From Luteimonas mephitis DSM 12574 (GTDB lineage: Bacteria; Pseudomonadota; Gammaproteobacteria; Xanthomonadales; Xanthomonadaceae), in NCBI RefSeq assembly GCF_000422305.1, contig NZ_KE383817.1:254507-318506 (forward strand): a DNA stretch of 64,000 bases, read 5' to 3'. Below the pieces are notes generated by a model that saw only the letters and a list, made by a program, of their open reading frames with translations, had not been told where the DNA came from and made no database searches. Each line of letters opens with the position of its first letter. Position 1 is the first letter of the stretch. The translations under genes were made by a program, and so were the position numbers. Positions 41,858 to 50,148 of this stretch are shown here, piece after piece.

Positions 41858-43888
41858 ATGCCCAACGCACGCTCCATTTTCCCCAGGCCTTCGGCCCTGG
41901 CCCTCGCCCTGGTCCTGGTCAGCGGGCTGTCCGTGCACGACGCCGACGCCGCCAGGAAGAAGCGCGCATCGAAGCCCGCCGCCCCGGCCGTTACCGCCTG
42001 CACGGATTTCTACAGTTTCAGCAACAAGGACTGGCTGGCAGCCAACCTGCTGGTTGGCGGTTCGGGCTCGGTGTCCGCGCTCGGCCAGTTGCGCGACCGC
42101 GCGCAGCAGCAGCAGCGCGACCTGCTCGCCGCGGCGATGCAGTCGCCGCAGAACAACGTGCAGAAGCTGCTCGGCGACTTCTGGGCCAGCGGCCTGGACG
42201 TGGCAGCCGTGGAAGCCGATGGCGCGCAGCCGATCGCCCCGCTGCTTTCGCGCATCGACGGCATCCGCCGCAGCAAGGACATCCCGCCAGCGATCGCCGC
42301 GCTGCACCAGGTCGGCATCCCGGTGCTGTTCCAGTTCACGCCCGACCTGGACCTGACCGACCTTTCGCGCCATATCGGCTACTTCACCCAGGGCGGCCTC
42401 GGCCTGACCGATCCGGCCTATTACACGCGCACCGATGCCGACACCCAGGCGCTGCTCGGCCGCTACAAGGACTATGTGCAGAAGATTCTGGTGCTGACCG
42501 GCACGCCGGCCGACAAGGCCGCGGCGCAGGCGCAGCAGGTGATCGACATCGAGACCCGCATCGCCAAGGCGTCCAAGCCGATGACGCTGATGCGCGACCC
42601 TCGCACCAACTACGCGCAGGTGCAGTCCGCGACGCTCGGCAAATCGTACAGGCACCTGCAGCTGGGCGACTTCCTCACCGCGCAGGGCGTGAAGGACGAC
42701 GTGGTATCGCTTGCCAACCCCGCGCTGTTCGCCGAGCTCGACGCCATGGTCGACAAGATCAAGCCCGACCAGTGGAAAGCCTACCTGCGCTTCCAGGTCG
42801 GCAATGCGATGGCGCCCTACCTGTCGAAAAGCTTCCGCGACGCCGACTTCGAGTTCCGCGGCCGCGTGCTGCGCGGCGAGACCACCCCGCCGCCGCACGA
42901 CCAGCTGGTGCTCGACGCGATCAACCTCGCCGCCGGGCCGATGCTCGCGCGCGAGTACGTCGCCAGCCACCTGCCGGCAGCAACCGCCTCGCGCGCCGAG
43001 GCGATCGCCGGCGAGGTCCGCGATGCGCTGGCACGCGCGGTCGACCGCAACACCTGGATGAGCGAGCCGGCCAAGGCCGAAGCCAAGGCCAAGCTGGCCA
43101 AGCTGAAGATCGAGATCGGCGCGCCGAAGCGCGACCTCGACTACAGCGTGCAGCCGATGGGCCGCGGCAGCTTCGGCGGCAACATGCTGATCGCCTCCAC
43201 CTGGCGCCACCGCGAGGAAATGAAACGCATCGGCAGCGCCAATGCGGGTCGCCGCTGGGACGTGCTGGCGCAGCAGCCGGCGCTGGCGTACGACATGGCC
43301 CAGAACCGACTGATCGTCAGCGCGGCGGTGCTGCAGCCGCCGGTGCTGGACATGACCATGAACGCCGCCAGCCATTACGGCAGCTTCGGCGCGCTGGTCG
43401 GACACGAGCTGGGCCGCAGCGTCGACGCCAAGGGCAAGTACATCGACGCTGCCGGCGAGCTGAAGACCTGGTGGACGCCTGCCGACGACACCGCCTGGAG
43501 CCTGCGCACCGCGCCGCTGGTGGCGCAATACTCGGCCTATCCGTACCCCGGGCTGCGCGAGGTCAAGGTCAACGGCAACCAGACGCTGGAGGAGAACGCC
43601 GCGGACCTGGTCGGGGTCGAACTCGCCTGGGATGCGCTGGCGACTTCGCAGCCCGGACTGCCGAAGGAGTCGAAGCAGGCCTTCTTCGAAGGCTGGGCAC
43701 AGCTGTGGCCGCAGCAGATGTCGAGCGACGAAGCGACCCGCCGCGCCGCCGTCGAGGTGCACGCGCCCGGCCAGTGGCGGACCAACGGGCCGCTGGTCAA
43801 TTTGCCCGCCTTCGGCGAGGCCTACGGCTGCAAGGCCGGCACGGCGATGCAGGCCAAGCCGGAGCAGCAGGTGTCGATCTGGCGGTGA
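41858..43888 (+). CDS. M13-like protein with degenerate zinc site (probable pseudopeptidase), third of three
   Basis: Exported protein of 676 residues with a Sec signal (SALALALVLVSGLSVHDADA). The overall M13 layout is kept (FYSFSNKDWLAANLL at the N terminus, VNGNQTLEENAADLVG, CKAGTAMQAKPEQQVSIWR at the C terminus), but the active site is damaged. The zinc motif reads LVGHELGRSVDAKG, so HExxH has become HExxR (residues 516-520). The NAYY substrate motif is replaced by LAYDMAQN. The Glu and Asp of ENAAD remain. The frame is intact and codon use resembles its neighbours, so it is not a pseudogene. A regulatory or binding role is likely (inference). Confidence 0.87.
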   Translation: MPNARSIFPRPSALALALVLVSGLSVHDADAARKKRASKPAAPAVTACTDFYSFSNKDWLAANLLVGGSGSVSALGQLRDRAQQQQRDLLAAAMQSPQNNVQKLLGDFWASGLDVAAVEADGAQPIAPLLSRIDGIRRSKDIPPAIAALHQVGIPVLFQFTPDLDLTDLSRHIGYFTQGGLGLTDPAYYTRTDADTQALLGRYKDYVQKILVLTGTPADKAAAQAQQVIDIETRIAKASKPMTLMRDPRTNYAQVQSATLGKSYRHLQLGDFLTAQGVKDDVVSLANPALFAELDAMVDKIKPDQWKAYLRFQVGNAMAPYLSKSFRDADFEFRGRVLRGETTPPPHDQLVLDAINLAAGPMLAREYVASHLPAATASRAEAIAGEVRDALARAVDRNTWMSEPAKAEAKAKLAKLKIEIGAPKRDLDYSVQPMGRGSFGGNMLIASTWRHREEMKRIGSANAGRRWDVLAQQPALAYDMAQNRLIVSAAVLQPPVLDMTMNAASHYGSFGALVGHELGRSVDAKGKYIDAAGELKTWWTPADDTAWSLRTAPLVAQYSAYPYPGLREVKVNGNQTLEENAADLVGVELAWDALATSQPGLPKESKQAFFEGWAQLWPQQMSSDEATRRAAVEVHAPGQWRTNGPLVNLPAFGEAYGCKAGTAMQAKPEQQVSIWR

Positions 43889-43913
43889 CGTCCGTGCGCC
43901 AGCCGCGATGACG

Positions 43914-43945
43914 AAACAGGCGCGTGATCCCGCGCCTGTTTTGTT
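43914..43945 (+). terminator. Intrinsic terminator after the M13 cluster
   Basis: AAACAGGCGCG (43914-43924) pairs perfectly with CGCGCCTGTTT (43931-43941) around a 6-base loop and is followed by TGTTT. It ends the M13 peptidase series. Confidence 0.8.
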
Positions 43946-44050
43946 TCATGCCTGATGACGGCGATCGCGTAATTCAGAATGAAGTGTTGCGCGATCCGAG
44001 AAACTCGCGCCGTGAAGATCAACGGCGTTTCGCGCCGTGACGGCGCGAGC

Positions 44051-44225
44051 CACCTTTCTTTGCTTGTGCAAAGAAACCTGGCGCAAAGAAAGCACACCCC
44101 GCCTGCGCGCCCGGTGCTGCGCACCGGGTTCGCGGAGCCGGCGGGAATTTTCGGAAGGGGCATCCTGCCCCTGCCGAAAACGCCGCACATCCATGTGCGG
44201 CGCCCTGCGGGTTTTACCCGCCGTC
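44051..44225. repeat. Block of five consecutive hairpins in the M13-rhomboid gap
   Basis: Inside the 480-base gap 43889-44368 are five stems in a row. They are TTTCTTTG/CAAAGAAA (44055-44076, with a further CAAAGAAA at 44084), CCCGGTGC/GCACCGGG (44110-44128), TTTTCGG..AGGGGCA/TGCCCCT..CCGAAAA (44148-44180), CGCCGCACA/TGTGCGGCG (44181-44202) and GCGGGT/ACCCGC (44207-44221). From memory, blocks with this CTTTCTTTGCTTGTGCAAAG core are dispersed in Xanthomonadaceae genomes and often called as hypothetical proteins. The block could be a mobile repeat or a structured RNA. An open frame through it (43979-44506) is not supported. I see no gene in the rest of the gap. Confidence 0.55.
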
Positions 44226-44368
44226 CCCGCCGCTACGGAGGGGCCCCGAAAATCAAAAGCCGAAGCAAAGTCAAAGGCGGGGAATCCGTGGGCAACGATT
44301 CAGCCCGCAGGCCTGCGGCATCGGCACGACACGACCACTGCCGGTCCCTGCCCGTGGCCTCCTGGTCG

Positions 44369-45028
44369 CTAGAACCGCCGCACCCGCGCGCCGCTGCGGC
44401 TGAAGGGCGGCTTGCCGCGCCAGTAGTTGATCAGCAGCCAGCCGAACAGCATCCCGCCCAGGTGCGCGAAGTGGGCCACGCCCGGCTGCAGGCCGGTGAA
44501 GCCTAGCAGCAACTCGATCGCACCGTAGATGATCACCAGCGTGCGCGCCTTCATCGGAATCGGCGGGATCAGCAGCATCACCCGCTGGTTCGGGAACAGC
44601 ATGCCGTACGCCAGCAGGAGGCCGAAAACGCCGCCGGACGCGCCCAGCGTCGGCCCCACCGGTGCGCCCTGCGACGCCATCCAGGTGGTGACCACCAGCT
44701 GGCACAGCCCCGCGCCCGCGACGCAGACCAGGTAGTAGGCCAGGAAGCGGCGGTTGCCCCAGGTGTATTCAAGCGGCGCGCCGAACATCAGCAGCGCCAG
44801 CATGTTGAACAGCAGGTGGGCGAAGTTGGTGGGATCGTGCAGGAAGCCGTAGGTCAGCAGCTGCCACGGCATGAAGCCGATGCCCGGCGAGAGCGCGTCG
44901 CCGCCGGCCTGCAGCGGCCAGAGCATGAAGATCGACAGCGCCGGCGCCCCGACGACCATCTCGAGCAGGAACACCAGGCCGTTGGCGATCAGCAGGGCCT
45001 TGGTGACGGGAGGAAGGTTGGTGAACAT
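44369..45028 (-). CDS. Rhomboid-family intramembrane serine protease
   Basis: Membrane protein of 219 residues with six helices in the GlpG-type core. The catalytic serine is S131 in GPTLGASGGVFGLLLAYG and the partner histidine H189 in VAHFAHLGGMLFG. The HxxxN motif is in FAHLLFNMLALLMFG after the L1-loop region. No extra cytoplasmic domain or seventh helix is present. It cuts single-span membrane proteins within the bilayer; the targets are unknown. ATG 45028 follows AAGGATCCCG on the minus strand; an earlier in-frame ATG (45076) gives a non-membrane extension. Confidence 0.93.
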   Translation of the reverse strand: MFTNLPPVTKALLIANGLVFLLEMVVGAPALSIFMLWPLQAGGDALSPGIGFMPWQLLTYGFLHDPTNFAHLLFNMLALLMFGAPLEYTWGNRRFLAYYLVCVAGAGLCQLVVTTWMASQGAPVGPTLGASGGVFGLLLAYGMLFPNQRVMLLIPPIPMKARTLVIIYGAIELLLGFTGLQPGVAHFAHLGGMLFGWLLINYWRGKPPFSRSGARVRRF

Positions 45029-45236
45029 CGGGATCCTTGTGCGTGCGGCACATGATAACGGGGCGGCGACACCCATTGCCCCGCGCGCGGAAACAACGAG
45101 GCCTGGCGGTCGCGACGGCCGTCATGGACCGGCAATTCCGGCGCGAACCGCTACAGGTTGGGGTCGATGCCGGGGGATCAAGTGCCGGGGGAGCCGGCAC
45201 GCGGCGCTGCCCGCGCCGGCCCCGTGGCGGGGCGGT

Positions 45237-45569
45237 TCATCCCGGTCCCCAGAGCATCGCGTCGAGGCTGGTGTCCGCGGCCTGCATGCGCACGCGGCCG
45301 CGCTCGACCACGACGCCCTCGGCCCGCAGCCGCTGCGACTGCTCGCGCCAGCCGCGCGAACCCTCCGGGAAGGCGATGCGCCCGTCGCTGCGCAGGATGC
45401 GGTGCCAGGGCAGGTCCGGGTCTTCGTTGCTTCCCAGGATCCGCGCCACCAGCCGCGCGCGGCCCGGCAGCCCGGCGCGGCGGGCGATATGGCCGTAGCC
45501 GGCCACCTGCCCGCGCGGCACGGCGCGGATCGCGGCGAGGATGCGCTCTTCGGCGGACGCTTCAGCCAT
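45237..45569 (-). CDS. Alkyltransferase-like (ATL) DNA-binding protein
   Basis: A 110-residue MGMT-fold protein. The helix-turn-helix GQVAGYGHIARRAGLPGRARLVARIL and the active-site loop LPWHRILRSDGRIAFPEGS match O6-alkylguanine-DNA methyltransferases, but the reactive Cys of PCHR is Trp (PWHR, W55). That is the hallmark of ATL proteins, which bind O6-alkylguanine and pass it to nucleotide excision repair without transferring the alkyl group. There is no Shine-Dalgarno. TATGCT ends exactly 6 bases before the ATG, suggesting a leaderless mRNA. It is divergent from a small hypothetical gene. Confidence 0.9.
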   Translation of the reverse strand: MAEASAEERILAAIRAVPRGQVAGYGHIARRAGLPGRARLVARILGSNEDPDLPWHRILRSDGRIAFPEGSRGWREQSQRLRAEGVVVERGRVRMQAADTSLDAMLWGPG

Positions 45570-45581
45570 TGGGCTAGCATA
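45570..45581 (-). promoter_or_regulatory. -10 element for leaderless ATL gene transcript
   Basis: On the minus strand TATGCT (45581-45576) plus 6 bases (AGCCCA), then ATG 45569. No Shine-Dalgarno. The hexamer lies in the 41-base gap shared with the divergent gene at 45611. Confidence 0.5.
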
Positions 45582-45610
45582 GCGGCCATACGCGACCGGG
45601 ACACACGACC

Positions 45611-46021
45611 ATGCAGAACTTCGAGCAGATCCGCCGCCACGTCAACGCGGGTGCCTACCGCGTCACCATGCAGGAACCGTACGTGATGTGCGTTGAGCTG
45701 TCGCTCGACGGCGGCCGCCGCCACCAGGCCATCTTCCTGTCCGAACTGCACGACGACGACGGCCGCAACTACCTGCGCGTGAACTCGGTGATCGCGCCGA
45801 CCACCGGCATCGACTGCCGCCGGGCGCTGGTGTTCAACTGGCAGAGCCGGATCGGCTACCTGGCCATCGACGAACTCGACGGCGTGCCTTACCTGCAGCT
45901 GTGCGAAAACCGCCCCTACGAAGCGCTGACCGCCTCCGAGATCGATCGCTTGCTGCTGGAAATCGGTGGCATGGGCGACAGCCTCGAGCGCGCGCTGTCG
46001 GCCGAGGGCGACCTGCTGTAG
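45611..46021 (+). CDS. Conserved hypothetical protein
   Basis: Acidic soluble protein of 136 residues beginning MQNFEQIRRHVNAGAYRVTM, with no signal peptide or membrane segment. It alternates strands and helices (YVMCVELSLDGGRRHQAIFL, RALVFNWQSRIGYLAIDEL, C-terminal helix ASEIDRLLLEIGGMGDSLER). That pattern is reminiscent of the YbjN/type III secretion chaperone-like fold, but I recognise no specific family. Codon use matches the neighbours, so it is a real gene. The function is unknown. It is divergent from the ATL gene and convergent with pit. Confidence 0.75.
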   Translation: MQNFEQIRRHVNAGAYRVTMQEPYVMCVELSLDGGRRHQAIFLSELHDDDGRNYLRVNSVIAPTTGIDCRRALVFNWQSRIGYLAIDELDGVPYLQLCENRPYEALTASEIDRLLLEIGGMGDSLERALSAEGDLL

Positions 46022-46067
46022 ATCAGGGAGTGCCGCGGACCGGGGCGATGCCCCGGCATGCAACGGG

Positions 46068-47189
46068 TCAGGCCCAGCCGAGCTTCTCGAACAGCCAGAA
46101 CATCCCGTAGGCGATGCCGCCCGCGGCCGGGATTGTGAGGATCCAGGCCCACACGATGCGTTCGATCAGGCCGATCCGCAGCGCGCGCGGGTTCTTGGCG
46201 AAACCCACGCCCATGATCGCGGTCGAGATGCTGTGCGTCGTCGACACCGGCATGCCGAAATGCGCGGCCATGGTCAGGATGGTCGCCGAACCGGTTTCCG
46301 CGGCAAACCCATGGATCGGGTGCAGCTTCACCATCTTGTGCCCCAGCGTCTTGATGATCCTCCAGCCGCCCGAGGCGGTGCCGGCAGCCATCACGATGGC
46401 GCAGGTGAACACGATCCACGTCGCGATGCCCTCGCCGCTGGTTTCGCCGGGATGCAGGAACTGCGCCCACGCCGGCAGGTTGTCCAGCGCACCGGTCGCC
46501 TCGGCGCCGAACAGGGTCAGGGCGATGATGCCCATGGTCTTCTGCGCGTCGTTGTGGCCGTGCGCGTAGCCCATGTAGGCCGCCGAAAGCAGTTGCGCCT
46601 TGCCGAAGAAGGCGTTGACCCAGCGCGGCCGCGCCAGCCGCCCCAGCAATCCGCCGGCACGCGCCATGGCGCTGATGATCGCCCACAGCAGCAGCATCAC
46701 CAGGATGCCGAGCACGAAGCCGGCCATCGGCGAGGTGATCATCGGCAGCAGTACCTTCCACAGCAGGCCCTTGTTCTGCGCCCAGTTGCCCACCGGCTCG
46801 GACCAGATCAACGCAGCCCAGTCGTTGTGGGCGGCGGCCAGCGCCGCGCCGCACAGGCCGCCGATCAGCGCGTGCGAGGACGACGAGGGCAGCCCTTTCC
46901 ACCAGGTGATCAGGTTCCAGATGATGCCGCCGCCCAGCGCGCACAGGATCACCTGCGAGCTGACCACCACCACGTCGGTGTCGATCAGGCCGGATGCGAT
47001 GGTCATGGCCACCGCGGTGCCGGTCAGTGCGCCGATCAGGTTCATCACCGCCGCCATCATCACTGCCTGCCCGGGGGTCAGCACCTTGGTGGCGACCACG
47101 GTGGCGATGGAGTTGGCGGTGTCGTGGAAGCCGTTGATGAACTCGAACACGAGCGCGGCGAAGATCACCACCAGGACGAGGGTCAGCAT
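46068..47189 (-). CDS. pit: Inorganic phosphate transporter, PiT family
   Basis: Inner-membrane, proton-coupled, low-affinity phosphate (metal-phosphate) transporter of 373 residues with about ten helices. Both inverted-repeat PiT signatures are present: FEFINGFHDTANSIATVVATKVL near the N terminus and YAHGHNDAQKTMGIIAL in the second half, plus the repeat motifs LPSSSSHALIGGLCGAAL and MPVSTTHSISTAIMGVG. ATG 47189 lies 13 bases after the DUF47 stop. The DUF47-pit pair is a conserved operon in which the PhoU-like protein controls the transporter. Confidence 0.94.
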   Translation of the reverse strand: MLTLVLVVIFAALVFEFINGFHDTANSIATVVATKVLTPGQAVMMAAVMNLIGALTGTAVAMTIASGLIDTDVVVVSSQVILCALGGGIIWNLITWWKGLPSSSSHALIGGLCGAALAAAHNDWAALIWSEPVGNWAQNKGLLWKVLLPMITSPMAGFVLGILVMLLLWAIISAMARAGGLLGRLARPRWVNAFFGKAQLLSAAYMGYAHGHNDAQKTMGIIALTLFGAEATGALDNLPAWAQFLHPGETSGEGIATWIVFTCAIVMAAGTASGGWRIIKTLGHKMVKLHPIHGFAAETGSATILTMAAHFGMPVSTTHSISTAIMGVGFAKNPRALRIGLIERIVWAWILTIPAAGGIAYGMFWLFEKLGWA

Positions 47190-47202
47190 GACGGGTCCCG
47201 TA

Positions 47203-47829
47203 TCAGCTGTTCTTGAGCACGATCTGGTAGGCCACCACGCCGGCTTCACGGCAGCGGTCGATGGCCTTTTCCAGGATCTCGAAGAACTCCTTGAGCAGGA
47301 ACATCTGCAGGTGGTCGAGCTTGCCGGAGTAGATGTCGCGGTACAGCTCCAGCATCAGCCGGTCGGCCTCGTTCTCCAGCGCGCGCAGCTTCTCGTTGAG
47401 CGCGCTCATGTGGTCCAGGTCCATGCGCTTGAGCTCGTGGACCATCTCCGCCACCACCGCCGCGGCCTGCTCCAGCATCGCCGCGCGCGGCGCGAAATCG
47501 ATGTGCCCCAGGTGCTGCAGGGCCAGCGAATAGCGGTCGGCGAACTTCTCGATCTGCTTGGGGATCTTGTACAGCGCCGAGCCGAGCGCCTCGATGTCCT
47601 CGCGCTCGATCGGCGTCATGAAGCTGTCGACCAGCGCCTGGCTGATCTTGTCCGAGGCGCTGCGCTCGCGCACGCGGGCCAGCTTGAAGGCGTCCAGGGC
47701 CGGCTGCCGGTCGGCCTCCTTCATCATCGCGTGGAGCGCCTTGGCGGCGTCGTAGGCCGCTTCCGCCGACTCGTCGAGCAGGTCGTAGAACTGCTTGCCG
47801 GAGCCGAAGATCGTCTGCAGTGAGAACAT
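47203..47829 (-). CDS. DUF47 PhoU-like regulator of PiT
   Basis: All-helical PhoU-fold protein of 208 residues in the DUF47 (YkaA/Pit accessory) family. Characteristic segments are FSLQTIFGSGKQFYDLLDES, TPIEREDIEALGSALYKIPKQIEKFADR (the acidic metal-binding ExxxD motif) and LENEADRLMLELYRDIY, ending IVLKNS. It probably binds metal clusters at the membrane and tunes phosphate import by the adjacent PiT. ATG 47829 has no strong ribosome site; a CATAAT about 45 bases upstream may be the -10 of the operon. Confidence 0.93.
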   Translation of the reverse strand: MFSLQTIFGSGKQFYDLLDESAEAAYDAAKALHAMMKEADRQPALDAFKLARVRERSASDKISQALVDSFMTPIEREDIEALGSALYKIPKQIEKFADRYSLALQHLGHIDFAPRAAMLEQAAAVVAEMVHELKRMDLDHMSALNEKLRALENEADRLMLELYRDIYSGKLDHLQMFLLKEFFEILEKAIDRCREAGVVAYQIVLKNS

Positions 47830-48154
47830 CGTGGAATCCCGTCGCGGGCTTGCGATCGAAGCGAAGGCGCGATTATGACCGGAAAACGGCGGTATCCGAA
47901 GCCGCGCACCGCCCGGAGCCGCGCGCCGGCCCCGGGAATGATCCATGCATACGCACGCCGCCGTCCTGCACGCGGCGGCCGGACGTGAATCGCGGCGCGC
48001 ACCACGCCTCGCGGCCCGCTGACGGCGCCCTGCTATCATGCCGCGGCGCCCCGGGCGCCCCTATGGACGAACCACCGCCTCCCCCGCGCATTCCAACCCC
48101 TGGCACCGGCCACCCGGCCGCCGCCTGCCGCCGTGCGCGCGACGGGGTGCGATC

Positions 48155-49480
48155 GTGATCGAACTGCTGGTCGTCGCCGCGCTGATCGTCCTCAACGCCT
48201 TCTTCGCACTGTCGGAAATGGCGCTGATGACCTCGCGCAAGATCCGCCTGAAGCAGATGGGCGAGGCGCCGGGCAACCTGGGCCGCGGCGCGCGCAAGGC
48301 GCTCGCCCTGGCCGAACAGCCCGACAACCTGCTGTCGACCGTGCAGGTCGGCATCACCCTCATCGCGATCCTCACCGGCGTGCTGGGCGGCGACTCGATC
48401 GGCGCGAAGATCGCCGCCTGGGCCGCACATGCGCTGCCGGGGCTGGGAGAGTACGCGCACACCATCGGCATCGCGGTGGCGGTGGGCCTGATCACGTCCG
48501 CATCGGTGGTGTTCGGCGAACTGATCCCGAAGCGGCTGGCGCTGACCAATGCCGAAGGCATCGCCAGCGTGGTCGCGATCCCGCTGGACATGCTGGCGAC
48601 CGCCGCCAAGCCGGTCGTGTTCGCGCTGGGCGCCATCAACCGCCTGGTGCTGCGCCTGCTCGGCATCCGCGACGACGCGCGCAACGCGATCACCGAGGAG
48701 GAGATCCGCCTGCTGGTCAGCGAAGGCCACGAGCAGGGCGTGATCGATGCCGACGAACGCAACATGATGAACCGGGTGATGCGCCTGGGCGACCGTGATG
48801 CCGAGAGCCTGATGACCCCGCGCACCCGCATCGCCTGGCTCGACGCCTCGGAAAGCTACGAGGAGAACCTCGCGGTGATGCGCGAGACCCCGTTCTCGCG
48901 CTATCCCGTCTGCCGCGACAGTGACGAGGAGGTGCTGGGCGTGCTCGAGGTCAAGTCGCTGCTCGACCGCCTCGACCAGCGCGAGCAGGACCTGTTCCGC
49001 GACCTGCGCGAGGCGCTGTTCGTGTCCGAGTCGACGCCGGCACTCAAGCTGCTGGAGATCCTGCGCGAGGACAAGCAGTCGCTGGCGATGGTGGTCGACG
49101 AATACGGCGACATCACCGGCCTGGTGACGATCAACGACGTGGTCGAAGCGGTCATCGGCCGCACGCAGGGCAACGGTGGCGTCGACGCCGCGCCGCTGGT
49201 GGTGGCCCGCGACGACGGCTCGCTGCTGGTCGACGGCGGCCTGACGGTCGACAACCTGCGCGAGATCCTCGGCAGCGGCCCGTTGCCGCTGGAGCAGGAG
49301 TACGACTACCACACTGCCGCCGGCATGGTGATTGCGCAGTTCGGCCGCATCCCCAACGTCGGCGAGCATTTCGACTGGCGCGGCTGGCGGATCGAGATCG
49401 TCGACCTCGACGGCCCGCGCGTCGACAAGCTCCTGCTGCAGCGCCTCGCCACGGGCGGCGGGCACGATGCACAGGACTGA
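48155..49480 (+). CDS. CNNM/CorC-type membrane protein (hemolysin family)
   Basis: Protein of 441 residues. The N-terminal CNNM (DUF21) domain has four membrane segments (first IELLVVAALIVLNAFFALSEMAL, with VVFGELIPKRLAL as family motif). Two CBS domains follow (MTPRTRIAWLDASESYEENL to VLEVKSLLDRL, then VVDEYGDITGLVTINDVVEAV). A CorC_HlyC transporter-associated domain closes the protein (GLTVDNLREILGSGPLP to VGEHFDWRGWRIEIVDLDG). Family members act in magnesium or cobalt efflux, or in polyamine or membrane homeostasis; hemolysin is a historical name. The start is GTG 48155. A TATCAT at 48033-48038 could be the -10. The end overlaps exoD by 14 bases. Confidence 0.88.
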   Translation: MIELLVVAALIVLNAFFALSEMALMTSRKIRLKQMGEAPGNLGRGARKALALAEQPDNLLSTVQVGITLIAILTGVLGGDSIGAKIAAWAAHALPGLGEYAHTIGIAVAVGLITSASVVFGELIPKRLALTNAEGIASVVAIPLDMLATAAKPVVFALGAINRLVLRLLGIRDDARNAITEEEIRLLVSEGHEQGVIDADERNMMNRVMRLGDRDAESLMTPRTRIAWLDASESYEENLAVMRETPFSRYPVCRDSDEEVLGVLEVKSLLDRLDQREQDLFRDLREALFVSESTPALKLLEILREDKQSLAMVVDEYGDITGLVTINDVVEAVIGRTQGNGGVDAAPLVVARDDGSLLVDGGLTVDNLREILGSGPLPLEQEYDYHTAAGMVIAQFGRIPNVGEHFDWRGWRIEIVDLDGPRVDKLLLQRLATGGGHDAQD

Positions 49481-50123
49481 CGCGCCCGGCGACGACGACG
49501 GACGCCACCATGCGCCGCGCCCGCCCGGCACCCGCGTGCTGCTGGCCGCACTGGCATCCGGAGATCCCGAGGAAACGATCCGCTTCAGCGACGTGTTCGC
49601 CGGGCTCGGCGAGCGCGCGTTCGGGATGTTGCTGTTCGTGTCCACGCTGCCGGCCTTCATCCCGATCCCGGGCATGGGCGGCGCGATCAGCGGACCGCTG
49701 GCGATCCTGATCGGTCTGCAGCTGCTGGCCGGCCGGCGCACGCCGTGGCTGCCGCGATTCATCGCCCGCCGCGGTCCGCGCCGGCATGCGATGGCGCGCT
49801 TCGAGCAGCGGCTGTCGCCGTGGCTCGGGCGGCTGGAACGCCTGGTCAAGCCGCGGCTCGCATTCCTCCTCGACCACCGCGTCGCCGGCATGTTCAGCGG
49901 CTTGCTGCTGGTGCTGCTCGGCCTGCTGCTGGCACTGCCGATTCCGTTCACCAACTACATCTTCGGCGGCCTGCTGCTGCTGTTCGCGCTGGCGCTGCTC
50001 GAACGCGACGGCGCGCTGATGTGCGTGGCCTGGGGGCTGGGCACGGTGGCGGTGGCGGTGTTCGGCGTGCTCAGCGGCACGTTGGCCGCAGCGGCTGCGC
50101 AGTGGCTCGAACGCCTGGCCTGA
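49467..50123 (+). CDS. ExoD-family membrane protein
   Basis: Protein of 218 residues of the ExoD family, named for exopolysaccharide synthesis and alkali sensitivity in Rhizobium. It has a soluble N terminus (GTRVLLAALASGDPEETIRFSDVFAGLGERAFG), then four or five membrane segments (LLFVSTLPAFIPIPGMGGAISGPLAILIG; later MFSGLLLVLLGLLLALPIPFTNYIFG). The IPIPG and PIPFTN repeats are family hallmarks. The exact role is unknown. ATG 49467 lies inside the 3' end of the CNNM gene, so translation is coupled. It is convergent with the GGDEF-EAL gene, 25 bases away. Confidence 0.85.
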   Translation: MHRTDAPGDDDGRHHAPRPPGTRVLLAALASGDPEETIRFSDVFAGLGERAFGMLLFVSTLPAFIPIPGMGGAISGPLAILIGLQLLAGRRTPWLPRFIARRGPRRHAMARFEQRLSPWLGRLERLVKPRLAFLLDHRVAGMFSGLLLVLLGLLLALPIPFTNYIFGGLLLLFALALLERDGALMCVAWGLGTVAVAVFGVLSGTLAAAAAQWLERLA

Positions 50124-50148
50124 CGCCCTCGTCGCGGGCCAGCGTGCG

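Noticed and set aside
43979..44506. Open frame of 175 codons through the hairpin block
   Set aside because: It crosses five hairpins and runs into the antisense of the rhomboid gene. It has no start context, and its residues (QRNLAQRKHTPP) look like the translated dispersed repeat.
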